From Cyanoderma ruficeps (taxonomy: Eukaryota > Chordata > Aves > Passeriformes > Timaliidae), in NCBI GenBank assembly GCA_008694505.1, contig VZDJ01000219.1, positions 12,038,010-12,102,009 of the forward strand: a DNA stretch of 64,000 nucleotides, given 5' to 3'. This document shows positions 12,201 through 22,493 of this stretch, in pieces; within the stretch, counting starts at the first letter, position 1, and each line of letters begins with the position of its first letter. The notes beneath the pieces were generated by a model. That model saw only the letters and a list, made by a program, of their open reading frames with translations, ran no database searches and was not told where the DNA came from. A program made the translations under genes and the position numbers.

Positions 12201-14153
12201 ACAGGAGGGAGTCTGCCTCATTCCATGGAGGAATAACGTGTGGCTCAGCCCACACTGAGCCACAGGGTCCCCAGCACTACCTGAGCTCCTCAGCAGGGAC
12301 GGGGACACCTCTGTCCCCGTGCTAGTGCCCATTCCTTGCTCTGAGCTAATCTGAAAAAACAATAAGAAGCAGAACTCCTTCTGGGCACATCTGCAGTGCA
12401 GGGCTGTGCCAGGAGCTGCCCTGGCACCGTGGCAGAAGCTGAATGAGCTGATGTGCCCAGAGCTGGGTCCCACCAGCAGAGCCCATGTGCGCTGCAGGAG
12501 CCAGAGGCAGGAGCAGGTTGTTGGTGTGTGGTGAAGCAGCCACGTAGGAGGCTGCCATCCACCCACAGCATTTCCTGAGTGTGCTACTCCCCCTATAATT
12601 TAATCTGCCATTTCCACATGTTGGGAGCAATGAAAACACATCCCTTTCACTTGGAAATACCCTTCTGTGGGAACAACCTGTTCTCCTCGCTGCCGTCAGT
12701 GGGCAGGCAGCGCTCAGCTTGTTCCACACTCCTTTTGTGAGTGAACAAAGAGCTTTCCATGGCAAGAGCCTGTGCTGCAGCTGGAGGTGAGGAACTGCTC
12801 CACATGCTGCTGCCACGGCTGAAAGCATTCCATCCCTCTCCCAACAGCCTCAATCCCAGCACCCAAACTCAGAGGGTATCCTGTCTGGCAATGAGTTTGC
12901 TCTGCTCAGCAAAAGGCTTCCCATGTGCTGGTTCATGGCTTGTTGTTTGCTTTGCATGCCTTTAGTTGCAGCAGGACTGTGGGAGTTGCCTCTAATCTCA
13001 GTGGTCCAGTCCCAATCTCTCCCCTGTCTGGTTCCTGACAATCAGTGGTTGTTTACTCATGCAGCCTCCCTGGCACACTCCCTCCCGTGGCCCCCATGCC
13101 TTTAGACTTGAATCAAAGGCATAAATCATCTGAAGAGTACTTCAACCTGCACCACAGTGTTATCTTGTTGTTGCAGGGGGAGTTTAACTTTAAAATCTCA
13201 CCTTTGTCCTCTGACAAGGCTGGACCTTTTCTTTTCCTGCTTTCTCAGGAAAATTGTTTCCTCATATCCTATTCATTCTCACTTTTATTGTAAGCCTATA
13301 GGAACATGACGGTTTTAAAATCCCTGCCCCTCTCTCAACATCCCTACATTGCATGGGCACCCCTAGGGCTGGGAGAGCCCAGCTGGCAGGGACACAGGTG
13401 CCTGCCTGCCAAAGGACTTTCCAGTTTGGGTTTAAGTGGGCTGGAGCAGCCGGGGAGGTACAGACACCCTGCTTCTGGAGGGGCTTGAGGGGAAGCTCAA
13501 AGGGTCTTTGCCCACTGCAGCTCTGACTTGATGCTTTTGTAGAGTCACAGAATGGCTTGGAAGGGATCTTAAAGATTTCATTCCCCTCTGCCAAGGGCAG
13601 GGACACCTTCTACTAGACCGGGTTGCTCAGAACCTTATCCAACCTGGTCTTGCACACTTCCAGGGATGGGGCAGTCACAGTTTTTCCAGGAAATCTGTGC
13701 CAGGCCCTCACCAGGCACTTTCTTTTGCAGGTTGTCCTCGAGAGGCGGCAAAGCTCTGTCCCTGCTGGAGCACTGTTGACCACTGTCACCAACCAGACAT
13801 GCAGAGGGCATGAGAGCCCACAGGACCTGACCCAATGGTCACTCAGAGGAAAGGAGAAGGCAAGAAAGGAAAAGAAGCAGTTAAGATCCACCAGCAGCTG
13901 CCACAGGGCATCAGCTCTAGCACTGAGCTCTCAGAGGGGGCCAAAGCAGGCACAGTTGGGTTGCAGTGCCACATCTCCCCTAGGCCATGTCATTCCCAGC
14001 CCACGAGGCTGAACATGGAAATTGACTCTGCAATGTTCTCCAAGGTCACTGTAGCACAAGGGTCACTTTGGGTAGGGCTCTAGGCCTGCCTGGTACAGGC
14101 TCACTCCAAGCAGCTTTGGAGCCGATGAGAGCAGGACTGCTCCATCCTTGCAG
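9285..14153 (+). other. Candidate HRH2 first intron / upstream non-coding
   Basis: No coding gene is recognised. The interval contains an AT-rich stretch at about 10960-11340 that may be regulatory, and a CR1 fragment at 13541-13720. It would be the first intron if the 9.1-9.28 kb block is the leader exon. The acceptor would be the CCTTGCAG ending at 14153. Confidence 0.4.
13541..13720 (-). repeat. CR1-type LINE fragment (3' end)
   Basis: Reading the plus strand, the segment opens with the CACAGAATGGCTTGG signature. It continues with wording typical of the reverse complement of an avian CR1 3' end, including AAGGGATCTTAAAG, the GGGCAGGGACACCTTC block and TCCAACCTGG. The CACAGAAT at the left edge is the reverse complement of the ATTCTGTG-type tail repeat, so the element points to the minus strand and is 5'-truncated, as most CR1 copies are. 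It is diverged and non-coding. Confidence 0.85.
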
Positions 14154-14160
14154 TTACACC

Positions 14161-15249
14161 ATGGATCCATGTTACAACCACACAAGCTCTCAAAAAAGGA
14201 TGGACCTCCACCTGCAGGTGGTGGCCGGGTTCTTCCTCGCCATCCTCATCGTGATCACTCTCTGTGGTAACATCATCGTCTGCCTGGCCGTCATCTGCGA
14301 CCGCCGGCTCCGCAGCTTGACCAACTACATCATTGTCTCCTTGGCCATCACAGACCTGCTGCTGGGGCTTCTGGTGCTGCCATTCTCTGCTCTGTATGAA
14401 CTCAACAGGGAGTGGCTCCTTGGCAGCGTTTTCTGCAACATCTACATCAGCCTGGACGTCATGCTGTGCACGGCCTCCATCCTCAACCTCTTCATGATCA
14501 GCCTGGATCGTTACTTCGCTGTCACCACCCCGCTCCGCTACTGCCAGGTGGTCACTCGGCCCCGGGTGGCCGTGGGTTTGGTTGTCATTTGGACTGTTTC
14601 ACTGATGGTCTCCTTCCTACCCATCCACCTGGGCTGGAACACCAAGGGGACAGGAGTGCAAAACACAAACGCCAGCTGCAGCCAGGAGTGCATGCTGGAG
14701 GTGAACATGGCGTACGGGTTATTTGTCGCCTTGCTGACCTTCTACATCCCGCTGGTCATCATGTGCATCACCTACTACCGGATACTCAAGATAGCCAGGG
14801 AGCAAGCCAAGAGGATAAACCACACGTGGGGCAACACGCCCATGCCGCCCATGGTGAAAGAGCACAAAGCCACCGTGACGCTGGCAGTGGTGCTGGGAGC
14901 CTTCATCGTGTGCTGGTTCCCCTATTTCACTGTGTTCGCCTACCGGGGCGTGCAGGGGGACAGCAAGGTCAAAGGGACACCCATGTCCATTGTCCTCTGG
15001 CTGGGCTATGCCAACTCAGCCCTGAACCCCATCCTCTACGGGACGCTCAACAGGGATTTCCGAGTGGCATACCAGCACTTGCTGCGCTGCAGGAGGGCGG
15101 GACAGCCGAGGAACTCTGGCCTGCCTCCCCTCCAGAAGGCCCAGCCCAGGGGCAGGCAGGGCCAGGGCAGGCAGGAGGGTAAACCCTTGAAACTGGAGGT
15201 GAGGAATGAGAACGGGACCCTGCTCACTGATGAAGCCCTCAAGAGGTAA
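14161..15249 (+). CDS. HRH2: Histamine H2 receptor (single coding exon, 362 aa)
   Basis: Class A aminergic GPCR; the mammalian H2 receptor binds histamine at the plasma membrane and couples through Gs to cAMP. Seven hydrophobic segments lie at roughly residues 17-41, 54-78, 90-113, 134-155, 184-206, 237-260 and 273-295. Visible landmarks are an N-glycosylation site Asn6-His-Thr, Asp99 (amine-binding TM3 aspartate), DRY at 116-118, CWFPYF at 251-256, NPILY at 289-293, the Cys92-Cys177 disulfide pair, Cys310 as a possible palmitoylation site, and a KPLKL motif near the tail as in mammals. The start is the ATG at 14161 in good Kozak context (ACCATGG); upstream in-frame extension lacks support. 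Length matches the 359-aa human protein. Oddity: the TM5 position that is Asp186 in human is Val189 here, although the following Thr (Thr193) is kept. The TAA stop sits in a consensus donor (AAGAG|GTAAGG). Identity is supported by CPLX2 synteny; a lineage-specific paralogue cannot be excluded. Confidence 0.93.
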   Translation: MDPCYNHTSSQKRMDLHLQVVAGFFLAILIVITLCGNIIVCLAVICDRRLRSLTNYIIVSLAITDLLLGLLVLPFSALYELNREWLLGSVFCNIYISLDVMLCTASILNLFMISLDRYFAVTTPLRYCQVVTRPRVAVGLVVIWTVSLMVSFLPIHLGWNTKGTGVQNTNASCSQECMLEVNMAYGLFVALLTFYIPLVIMCITYYRILKIAREQAKRINHTWGNTPMPPMVKEHKATVTLAVVLGAFIVCWFPYFTVFAYRGVQGDSKVKGTPMSIVLWLGYANSALNPILYGTLNRDFRVAYQHLLRCRRAGQPRNSGLPPLQKAQPRGRQGQGRQEGKPLKLEVRNENGTLLTDEALKR

Positions 15250-16254
15250 GGGCCTTCCTACATGCAGGACTTTGGTGGGAGGTCTGTCCCCAGAGAGGAA
15301 GGCACAGGTGGGGACCCCGCATTGTCCGTGGACTTCTAAGCAACAAACTGATGCCCCAGCAGGAGATCCTTGCCCAGACAACTCCTAAATTCAGCCACTC
15401 AGAAATTCATCACCACTCACAGGAACCCACCTTGCAGCCCCTCCATGCTGGCAGCACAACTCCAGTCATTCCAGCTTCCCACATGGCTGGCCCTCCCCTG
15501 GAACTGGCACCGTTCACAGGGAGCACAAAATGTCCCCTGGCTTTGCTGGGTAATGGGGACAGTTGCCATCAGAATTTGCAGTACAGAATGGGGTGAAGCC
15601 ATCAGCTGGAGCTGCTCCCCAAAATCAGCCGTGTCCCAGTGAGGAACAGACAGCAAATTCTGGGTACAGAGCAGAGCTTCAAAAGCCAGGAAAGGTGACA
15701 GCCCATCACAGAGGGAAAAATGGGAATTAGTCCTGGGGCACAGTCAGAGCACCTGCAGCCAGGCTGAGAGTCCCTGCAGGAGCCAAGAGCTGGGTTCCAG
15801 CTCCCTGCAGAGCAGGTCAGCCACTTCCCTTCCCATCCAAACCACACACCCTCAGCACCTCAGCCGCCAGTTTGCATCAGCAGCGAATTCAGCCAACAGC
15901 AAGTTCCATTCCCATCTCTGGAAAGGGGCAGGAGTAGCCCAAATTAGGCTGGCAGATGTTTTTTAGAAATACAAGTACCCATGTAAAGTTAGAGCCAGAA
16001 ATTCCCTCAGTGTCATCCCAAGCATGTCACAAGCCCCGCCGAGAGGTGTGGTGAGGGAGCAGGATGGGAGCAAAGAGGGCAAGTTCTGTGCCAGGCTGTG
16101 TCCCCAGCCCCCTCCCTGGGCACCCACATCCCCACAGGGCTGTGCCACCCCCTCACTGCCTCACTCCAAGGCGTCCACTCAGCCAAGCACAAGGAGAACG
16201 GAGAGGCAGGCTGTCAATCTGCTGCTCCTGAGACTAATCTAACCTCTAAGCAGC

Positions 16255-16297
16255 GCCTGATAAGCAGCCCAGAAACTTTCCATCCACAGATAAGGAT
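16255..16297 (+). promoter_or_regulatory. Paired GATA motifs downstream of HRH2
   Basis: TGATAAG at 16259-16265 and AGATAAGG at 16288-16295 lie about three helical turns apart in the same orientation. Paired GATA sites are common in enhancers, but such motifs also occur often by chance. The site is 1 kb downstream of the HRH2 stop codon. Confidence 0.2.
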
Positions 16298-19200
16298 TCC
16301 TTTGATTCCCTGTTCCCAGCGTGCCCGCAAAGGAGCCGCGCTCGTGCGCTCTCGCAGCACGTGCCCTTGATCCTGCCCCAGAAAGAGTCTTAATCCACCA
16401 AAAGGAGAACTCAGGGAGGTGAACCAAAGTTCAGAACCATCCAAAAGGCTGAGCCAGCACCGTGCCTCCCCCAGAGCACCAATGTGACTTTACCCAAGGG
16501 AGGGGGCCAGAAAAAGAGATACGGAGGGATGGATTAGCGTGAACACAAAAATGCAGGTCCTGGGGCTGCCTATTTCTGTTTCCAAGGAATTAATGAAGAG
16601 CCCAAGGTTATAGCATTAGGTAAATTGTAGTTTGTATATAAAAACATATGGAAAGTGTGTCCAAGGTGGTGGGGGTGTTTCTGCCAACATGCAGAGACAA
16701 AGAGAGCTGTGCTGTTTACTCCCACAGAAGTGCAGCCCCTGGGCAAACCAGGAGTTCGTGCACTGAGGCTCTGCAGCTGAACCAGGAGAGCTGGCGATGG
16801 GGAACAGGCTGTCAGGATTTCCCTGCACAGCCAAGAGAGAAGAGAATATAAATGTCAGTGTCTTCTCAAAACGCTGACTTACCACAAAGGGACAATAATG
16901 ACTTGGAGGGAGATAAAACGGGAAGGAAAATGGGTTTCTGTTCCTCAGGCAGAGGGCAGGGTCACTGATTTCCTGGCTTTCACCCTCTCAGCTTTTCCGG
17001 GTAGAAAAGATTCTTCCCCTGATTCTCCAGAGGGAACACTCAAGCAAAGGGATGTTTCTTGACCTTTCTAAATCCAGAGAGCTCCCCCCACATCCTACCC
17101 AGCATCACCACTGTGGTTTCTGCTCACAATCAGATTGGCACCTCAAGCACCTGCTTTTACGTTCTCTCCTTCTCTTCGTAGCCCTCTCACCTCACACCAG
17201 TGATGTGGCCCCTTCCAGCCCTTTTTTTCCATAGTCAGATACATAAAGATCTGCTGTTGGCAGATGATCAGGATCAACTAACACCACACGAGACAGGTGA
17301 GCACAGGATTTACCTGTTCACCAAAACCCTGGCAGCCAATTTCACCCCCAGCACAAACCGAGCTGGTTCCTCTCCCCTTTCCCTCTCTGCAGAATCTTCT
17401 GAGTCATCTGCCCTGAACATGTTAACAGGAAAAGATCAACATAAATCATTCAAAAAACTCATAACCCCCCATATAAGAACACCCAGAGCTCAGAAGGGCT
17501 CTGCTAAGAGCAACTCCCTGGGGTCATTCAAGGGAAAGCAGAATTTTGAGCCATTGCCCTTAATAACAATCTTCTTTTCAGTTATGAGGCATAGGGAAAA
17601 GACTAACAAACAAGAGTGGAAATACTGAGACTGCAGACAGTCTCAGGGCTCACTCAGAGTCTCAGTCAGGAGCAGGGCAGGGAATCAAATGCCACAGGAC
17701 CTCCCCAGCAGCTGGGGACTGGAGGGTGTTTCCATCACTGAGGACCAGGTCGGACAGAGAGTACAGGGCTAAGCAGAAATGCAAGGGGAAGACAGCTGCT
17801 CCCATTTCCCCACCAGGCATCAGAGAGAAAGGCAACTCACACACAAAACCAGTAAAGAAAAACAAATGACTTCAGGAATCTGCTTCAGTACAGAGGGACA
17901 GGGCTCTGAAGAGACCTGGTGCTTGGCATGGTCGTGGCTGTGGGCTCTGAGACCAGACCCTGATGTTCAGAGAGATTAAAATCCCGTGAGAGGGAGCAAT
18001 CAGCACTGACAGGGATGGACTGGGGAAGAAAACGCTGGAGATGAGTGAGTGGCTGTGGATCACATTCCTGCATGTCATCTGTGCTTAGAGCAGCTTGGGA
18101 CAGGACCACAGCCACAATATATGGGCAGAGGAGAAGCCAGTTCCCATTGGAAAGGGTCTCTGTCCTAGTCACAACATGCCTGTCCCAGCTGCCAGCCTCA
18201 GGCAGACACTAGCTGGTGCTTCACAGAGCAAAGCCAGGCTCAGACAGGCTGGCACTGAGAGACTGGTCTGTTCTTTTTCTCTTTTTTCTGTCTTCATGTG
18301 CAATTTAACCTTTCCAGCACTGGAGCTTTTCTGTGAGCCTCAGCCAGCCCGCTACCCTCGAACCCACATCTCCCAGCCTTCAACTCCTGGCTGCCCTCTC
18401 CCAAAATCCTGTGTGTGAGGTTGAAAGGACAGCACTCAGCTTTCCTCGGCGTGAAACTCCACAGCAGAGGCAAGAGCTGCAGGGTGAGTACAAGGCCGGG
18501 GTCGCTGGGGGGAGATGAGGGAGGAGGCAGCTCTCCCTGCTGTGGCATCCACTGCATTTTTCCTGGTCCAGGCATCCCTTCCTGAGGGTACCTGGTGCAA
18601 AGGGTGATACCATCAGAGATGCATCCTCATTCCTTTATCCATCACTGGTTGCTCTCCAACCAAGCCCTAAGCCCAGGGGAGGTGCACAGAGCTGGGCCCC
18701 CTCTGTGGCTGCCCTGGAGTTTTGGGATTATAGAACCAGCCTGAAATGCCCTGGAAGATGCTGCATCCTGCCTGTCCCTCATGCACTGCAGAGGCAGCTG
18801 CATTCAGACCGAGAATTTCCAGCACACTTCATTTTCATGCAAGCCTACATCCACATAAATTGCCAGCAGCTTTGGCGGAGACGCTGGCAGGGCTCCCGAG
18901 GTGAAGAGCTGATGCTGCACCAGGCATTGCTGCTCTCTCCAAGTGGTGCTGGGCTGGAGGCCACGACTGCCATGCATGGGGATGCCTCCCAAAGTGGCTG
19001 CAGAGAGCCGCTTTGTGCAGCCCTTCTCGGGAAACACCAGGCAAGGTCACCCTGACCTCCACATGCTCTCCCCTCCAGTGCTGCATGCTGATAACCTGAG
19101 CTCTCTGTATTGACTGAGCCTTCGGGGGGAAACACAGTCACCCACGTGCTGGAAGCTGGGCACACTTCGTCCCTGCTGCACCCTGAGCACTTCTAACCTT

Positions 19201-21919
19201 AGCCAAGGTCACGGCAATAACAGGAGCTGGTGCTGTCTGTCCACACACACAGCTGGGAGGGAGATGGAGCACAGGGACCCCCTGCCCTGGGGTGCAACAT
19301 AAACCTGCACTTCTCAGAGGGACTCCCTGCGAATCACCCTGGAAATGCCGTTGCCTGTCAGCATTAGGAGAGCCAGAGGATTGGAGGCTGCAGCTGCTGT
19401 TCTTCGAGGAGGCATCACTGCAGGAGGAGCAGAGTGAACCCTCCAGTCTGGAAACCACAAAGCGAAGGTCCCCGAGGCAGGCACAGTGCTCACCCCCCTG
19501 GCAGTGCAGACACAAGGCAGAGTCATCTCTGCTGGTGCCACTGCCCAGCAGCAGGGGCAGACGGGACACCAGTTCAGCTCTTCTGCTTCATGCTTTCCAT
19601 CTCTGCGCATATGATCTAAGACACATGTAGTTTCCATGAGGTAAAGGCAAAATGCCAGCCGTCCCCTGAGAGGCTGCTGATCTAATCAGCACAATGAAGC
19701 AGAGGTTTGAGGGAGAGGTTTGCAGATCTGAGGTCCTGGTGTGACCACAGATTTCCTCTCTGCATCATGGGGGTGGGGACAGGAAGTGTCACCTTGTCCA
19801 GGACACCCAAACAAGGAATCCGTGACCAAAAATTTTCCTGACCCACAGTAGAGAGAGGGGCCATGGGAGTAGCAGCACCCAGGAGCAGAGCACTGCCAGC
19901 TCCAGGACATCAACTTTTGTCAGGCTACAACTCTGACAACTCAGCCCTGTTGCTGCTAGCTGGCCTGAGGGACAGGAAGAACAGACAGAGAAAGCCACGA
20001 AGCAAAGTGAGACTGCTCAGGGGGGAGCTGGGTGGTAGGTCTTGGGGTGATACAAGCCTGCTCAGCTCTGCCCAAAGGCCAGCACTCAGCATTTAGTCAC
20101 GGATGCCGAGAGCATCCTCACAGCATCACATCACGGTCCCTCCCAGGCACAGCAGCTGCTGGATGCAGCACTCCTTACACTGGGGAGCAGGAGAGGGGGG
20201 GAAATGGGCCCATCTGCATCCCGTAAAGCCATTGATCACCCTCTGTGTTCCCTGCAGGATCCCTGCTCTGGCACATGGCATTTGCTCCATCCCCAGACAC
20301 TGCTGGAGGGGCCTCTGCCCGCCCAGGTTTCTTCCCAGGAGGGTGGTGTGTTAGAAGAGCCCTCAGAGGAGCTGCAGAAGAACATCTCCCGTGTCCTGTG
20401 TGGGCAGTGACTCTTTCAGCATCAAGCCCCACTCCAGCAGGAGGAGATGCCTGAGGAGCTGGAAGCAGTGCATGGCCTTGGCAGGGCTGGGATGGGAGTG
20501 CCCTCTCCAGACCCATGGCAGCAAGTCAGGCTGCAAGGGCACAGCGTGGAGGGGGAAAGGAGCTGCTGTTGAGGTCTTGGTGCCAGGCAGACCGGCCTAG
20601 GATGGAGAAAGACAACACAGGCAACACCTTCCCTGGTGTCCTAGGGATGTATCCACCCCTCAGAGGGGGCAAGGGCCTGGTGGATGGGGGGAGATGTGGC
20701 AGGAGGGCTCAGCGTGGTGGATGTTGGCAGTGACGAGTGCAGGATGTCTGTGCACGGGACATCCCAGTCCCTCAGCATCCAAACTGGGGCAAGGCTGCCT
20801 CCCGTCCCTGGGGCTGTCCTTACACCACACCCCCAGTCCCAGCCCTACTGCAGGGCAAGGAGAAGCCCTGGAGCCTGCTGGGCCGTGGGGAGACACTGAG
20901 CAGCCAGGGTTTGCCCCAGGCTCTGCCCTCCCCAGCAGTTCAACACTAAGGCTCCCAAAAAAGGGATGTTTCTGCCCTGAGCCTGTGCAGAAATCATCAA
21001 TGATATAAAAACCTATTTAAGGCAGAAAGCAAATGAGATACTTGATTTCTGTGGATGCGCTTTGTCCTGGGAAGAGCCTCCTGCTGTCCCATCCCCATCC
21101 CTCTGCTGCGACAGAACCTGGTCACACAGAACAAACACCCAAGACACAGGTGCAGCTGCCCTGGGCAAGGCTGGCACCCCCCAGAGCACACCTTGCCCTG
21201 TGGGACCAACCTCCCTGGTCCCTGAGCTGATGGAGCAGGAGACACCTCGCTGTCCCCCAGGGGCAGACCCGCAGGGGCGGCACCGCTGGCTCGGAGCTCC
21301 CCCTGTTTGCTGCGGGCACGGACCGACCCCGAGCTCCGGCCACACCGTGGGTATCCCCAGTGTCATCACCCACGGCGGGGCCCGGCTCCCCCACCCGGCA
21401 CAGAGCACCCCACTCGCTCCCCCAGCTCCTCAACACCCCCCGAGCCACCACAGCGCCAAGTGTCAGCGTCTGCCACCGGCGTCTCTGTGGGTCTCACCCT
21501 TCCACGGCTCATTAGTGGTTACAGAGAGCAACTGGCTCCCAAAGAGCGAGGAAAGCTGAGAGAGGGGAGTGTTGCAGCCCCGGTGCCTCCCAGCACCCAA
21601 CCAAATCCCATCACAACATCAGTGGGCAAGGAAACATCCCCAGCAAGGTGATGCCCTGGCAGGCAAGGTCCCCTCGTGGTCCTCCCTGTGTGGCCTCGGG
21701 ATAAGGAGCTGTGAGACTCCTGGGCTGAGCCCCTCAGAGCAGACCGAGAAATTGCCTCATCAGCAGCTTCACAGAGCAGCAGGAGCCGTGTCCCTGCAGA
21801 GGAGCACACGGAGAGCTCCTTCCCCAAACAAACCCGGCGGGAGCAGGCCTGAATCGCCCGCAGCATCCACGCTCCGCTCCAGCTCGGAGAAGAACTGGCA
21901 AACACACACCCAAACCCCT

Positions 21920-22160
21920 GCCACCTATGATAACAATTAGAGACTTATCTAATTGCAAAAATAATTGCAATTGAAGTGTTTAATTACCATACTAAGCAGG
22001 AAGAGCCGTTTCCTACTGTTCCAGTAGCACTCCCGATCCATCAAACAAGGTTTGGGGCTTGTTTGGGTGCTGGTTCTTTTGGTTTTTNNNNTTTTTTTTT
22101 TTCCCTGATTATTAGATTGCAGCCCCAGGGGATGAAGAGATTTGCTAATTAGGGTCTTGG
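21920..22160. promoter_or_regulatory. AT-rich candidate enhancer with repeated TAATTGCAA-type motifs
   Basis: Inside GC-rich surroundings, about 80 bases carry ACAATTAG, two copies of TAATTGCAA (near 21950 and 21962), and TTTAATTACC. A further TTTGCTAATTAG follows near 22140. The spacing and motif class resemble vertebrate conserved non-coding enhancers bound by homeodomain and POU factors. The block is interrupted by an assembly gap (22088-22091) within a T-rich run. Confidence 0.3.
22088..22091. other. Assembly gap (4 N)
   Basis: Four undetermined bases within a T-rich tract (T before and at least eleven T after). The homopolymer probably caused the gap; its true length is unknown. Confidence 0.98.
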
Positions 22161-22424
22161 AGAACAGCTACCAATTCACAAGCACTTGCTTTTAATTTCA
22201 ATACTAACGAGGCTGGAAGGGGGAGAAACCCAAACCGCAGAGAACAGCTGTGGCAGCGCTGGCTGCAGCAGCGCTGCCCCCAGCCCCTCCTCGCTGGGCT
22301 GGCACTGCTCAGGAACCATCCCAAACCACGGGGATGGGCTGGGGAGGGGTTGGCTCAGTGCAAGCACAGGCAGGGCGGGGCTGCTGCTCTGGGTCGCTGC
22401 TCTCACCGCAGCCACCGCACAAGC

Positions 22425-22493
22425 TAATCCCAGCATCGATCATCTGTCTAATCCCCTCGGGGACCATCGGTTTTCTCAGTGACGGGCTAATCC
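22425..22493 (+). promoter_or_regulatory. Cluster of three TAATCC (bicoid/OTX/PITX class) motifs
   Basis: CTAATCC occurs at 22424-22430, 22448-22454 and 22487-22493, all in the same orientation within 70 bases. TAATCC is the consensus of K50 homeodomain factors (OTX, PITX, CRX, GSC). Three identical sites so close together in otherwise GC-rich DNA suggest a regulatory element. There is no direct evidence of function. Confidence 0.3.

Noticed and set aside
14068..14160. Upstream in-frame extension of HRH2
   Set aside because: It begins at TTG, with an in-frame ATG at 14125. The conserved N-terminal length fits the ATG at 14161, which has the better Kozak context. A likely splice acceptor at 14146-14153 lies between the two.
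14412..15182. 256-codon frame overlapping HRH2 in another frame
   Set aside because: Shadow of the GC-rich HRH2 coding sequence; amino-acid content is low-complexity and unrelated to any family.
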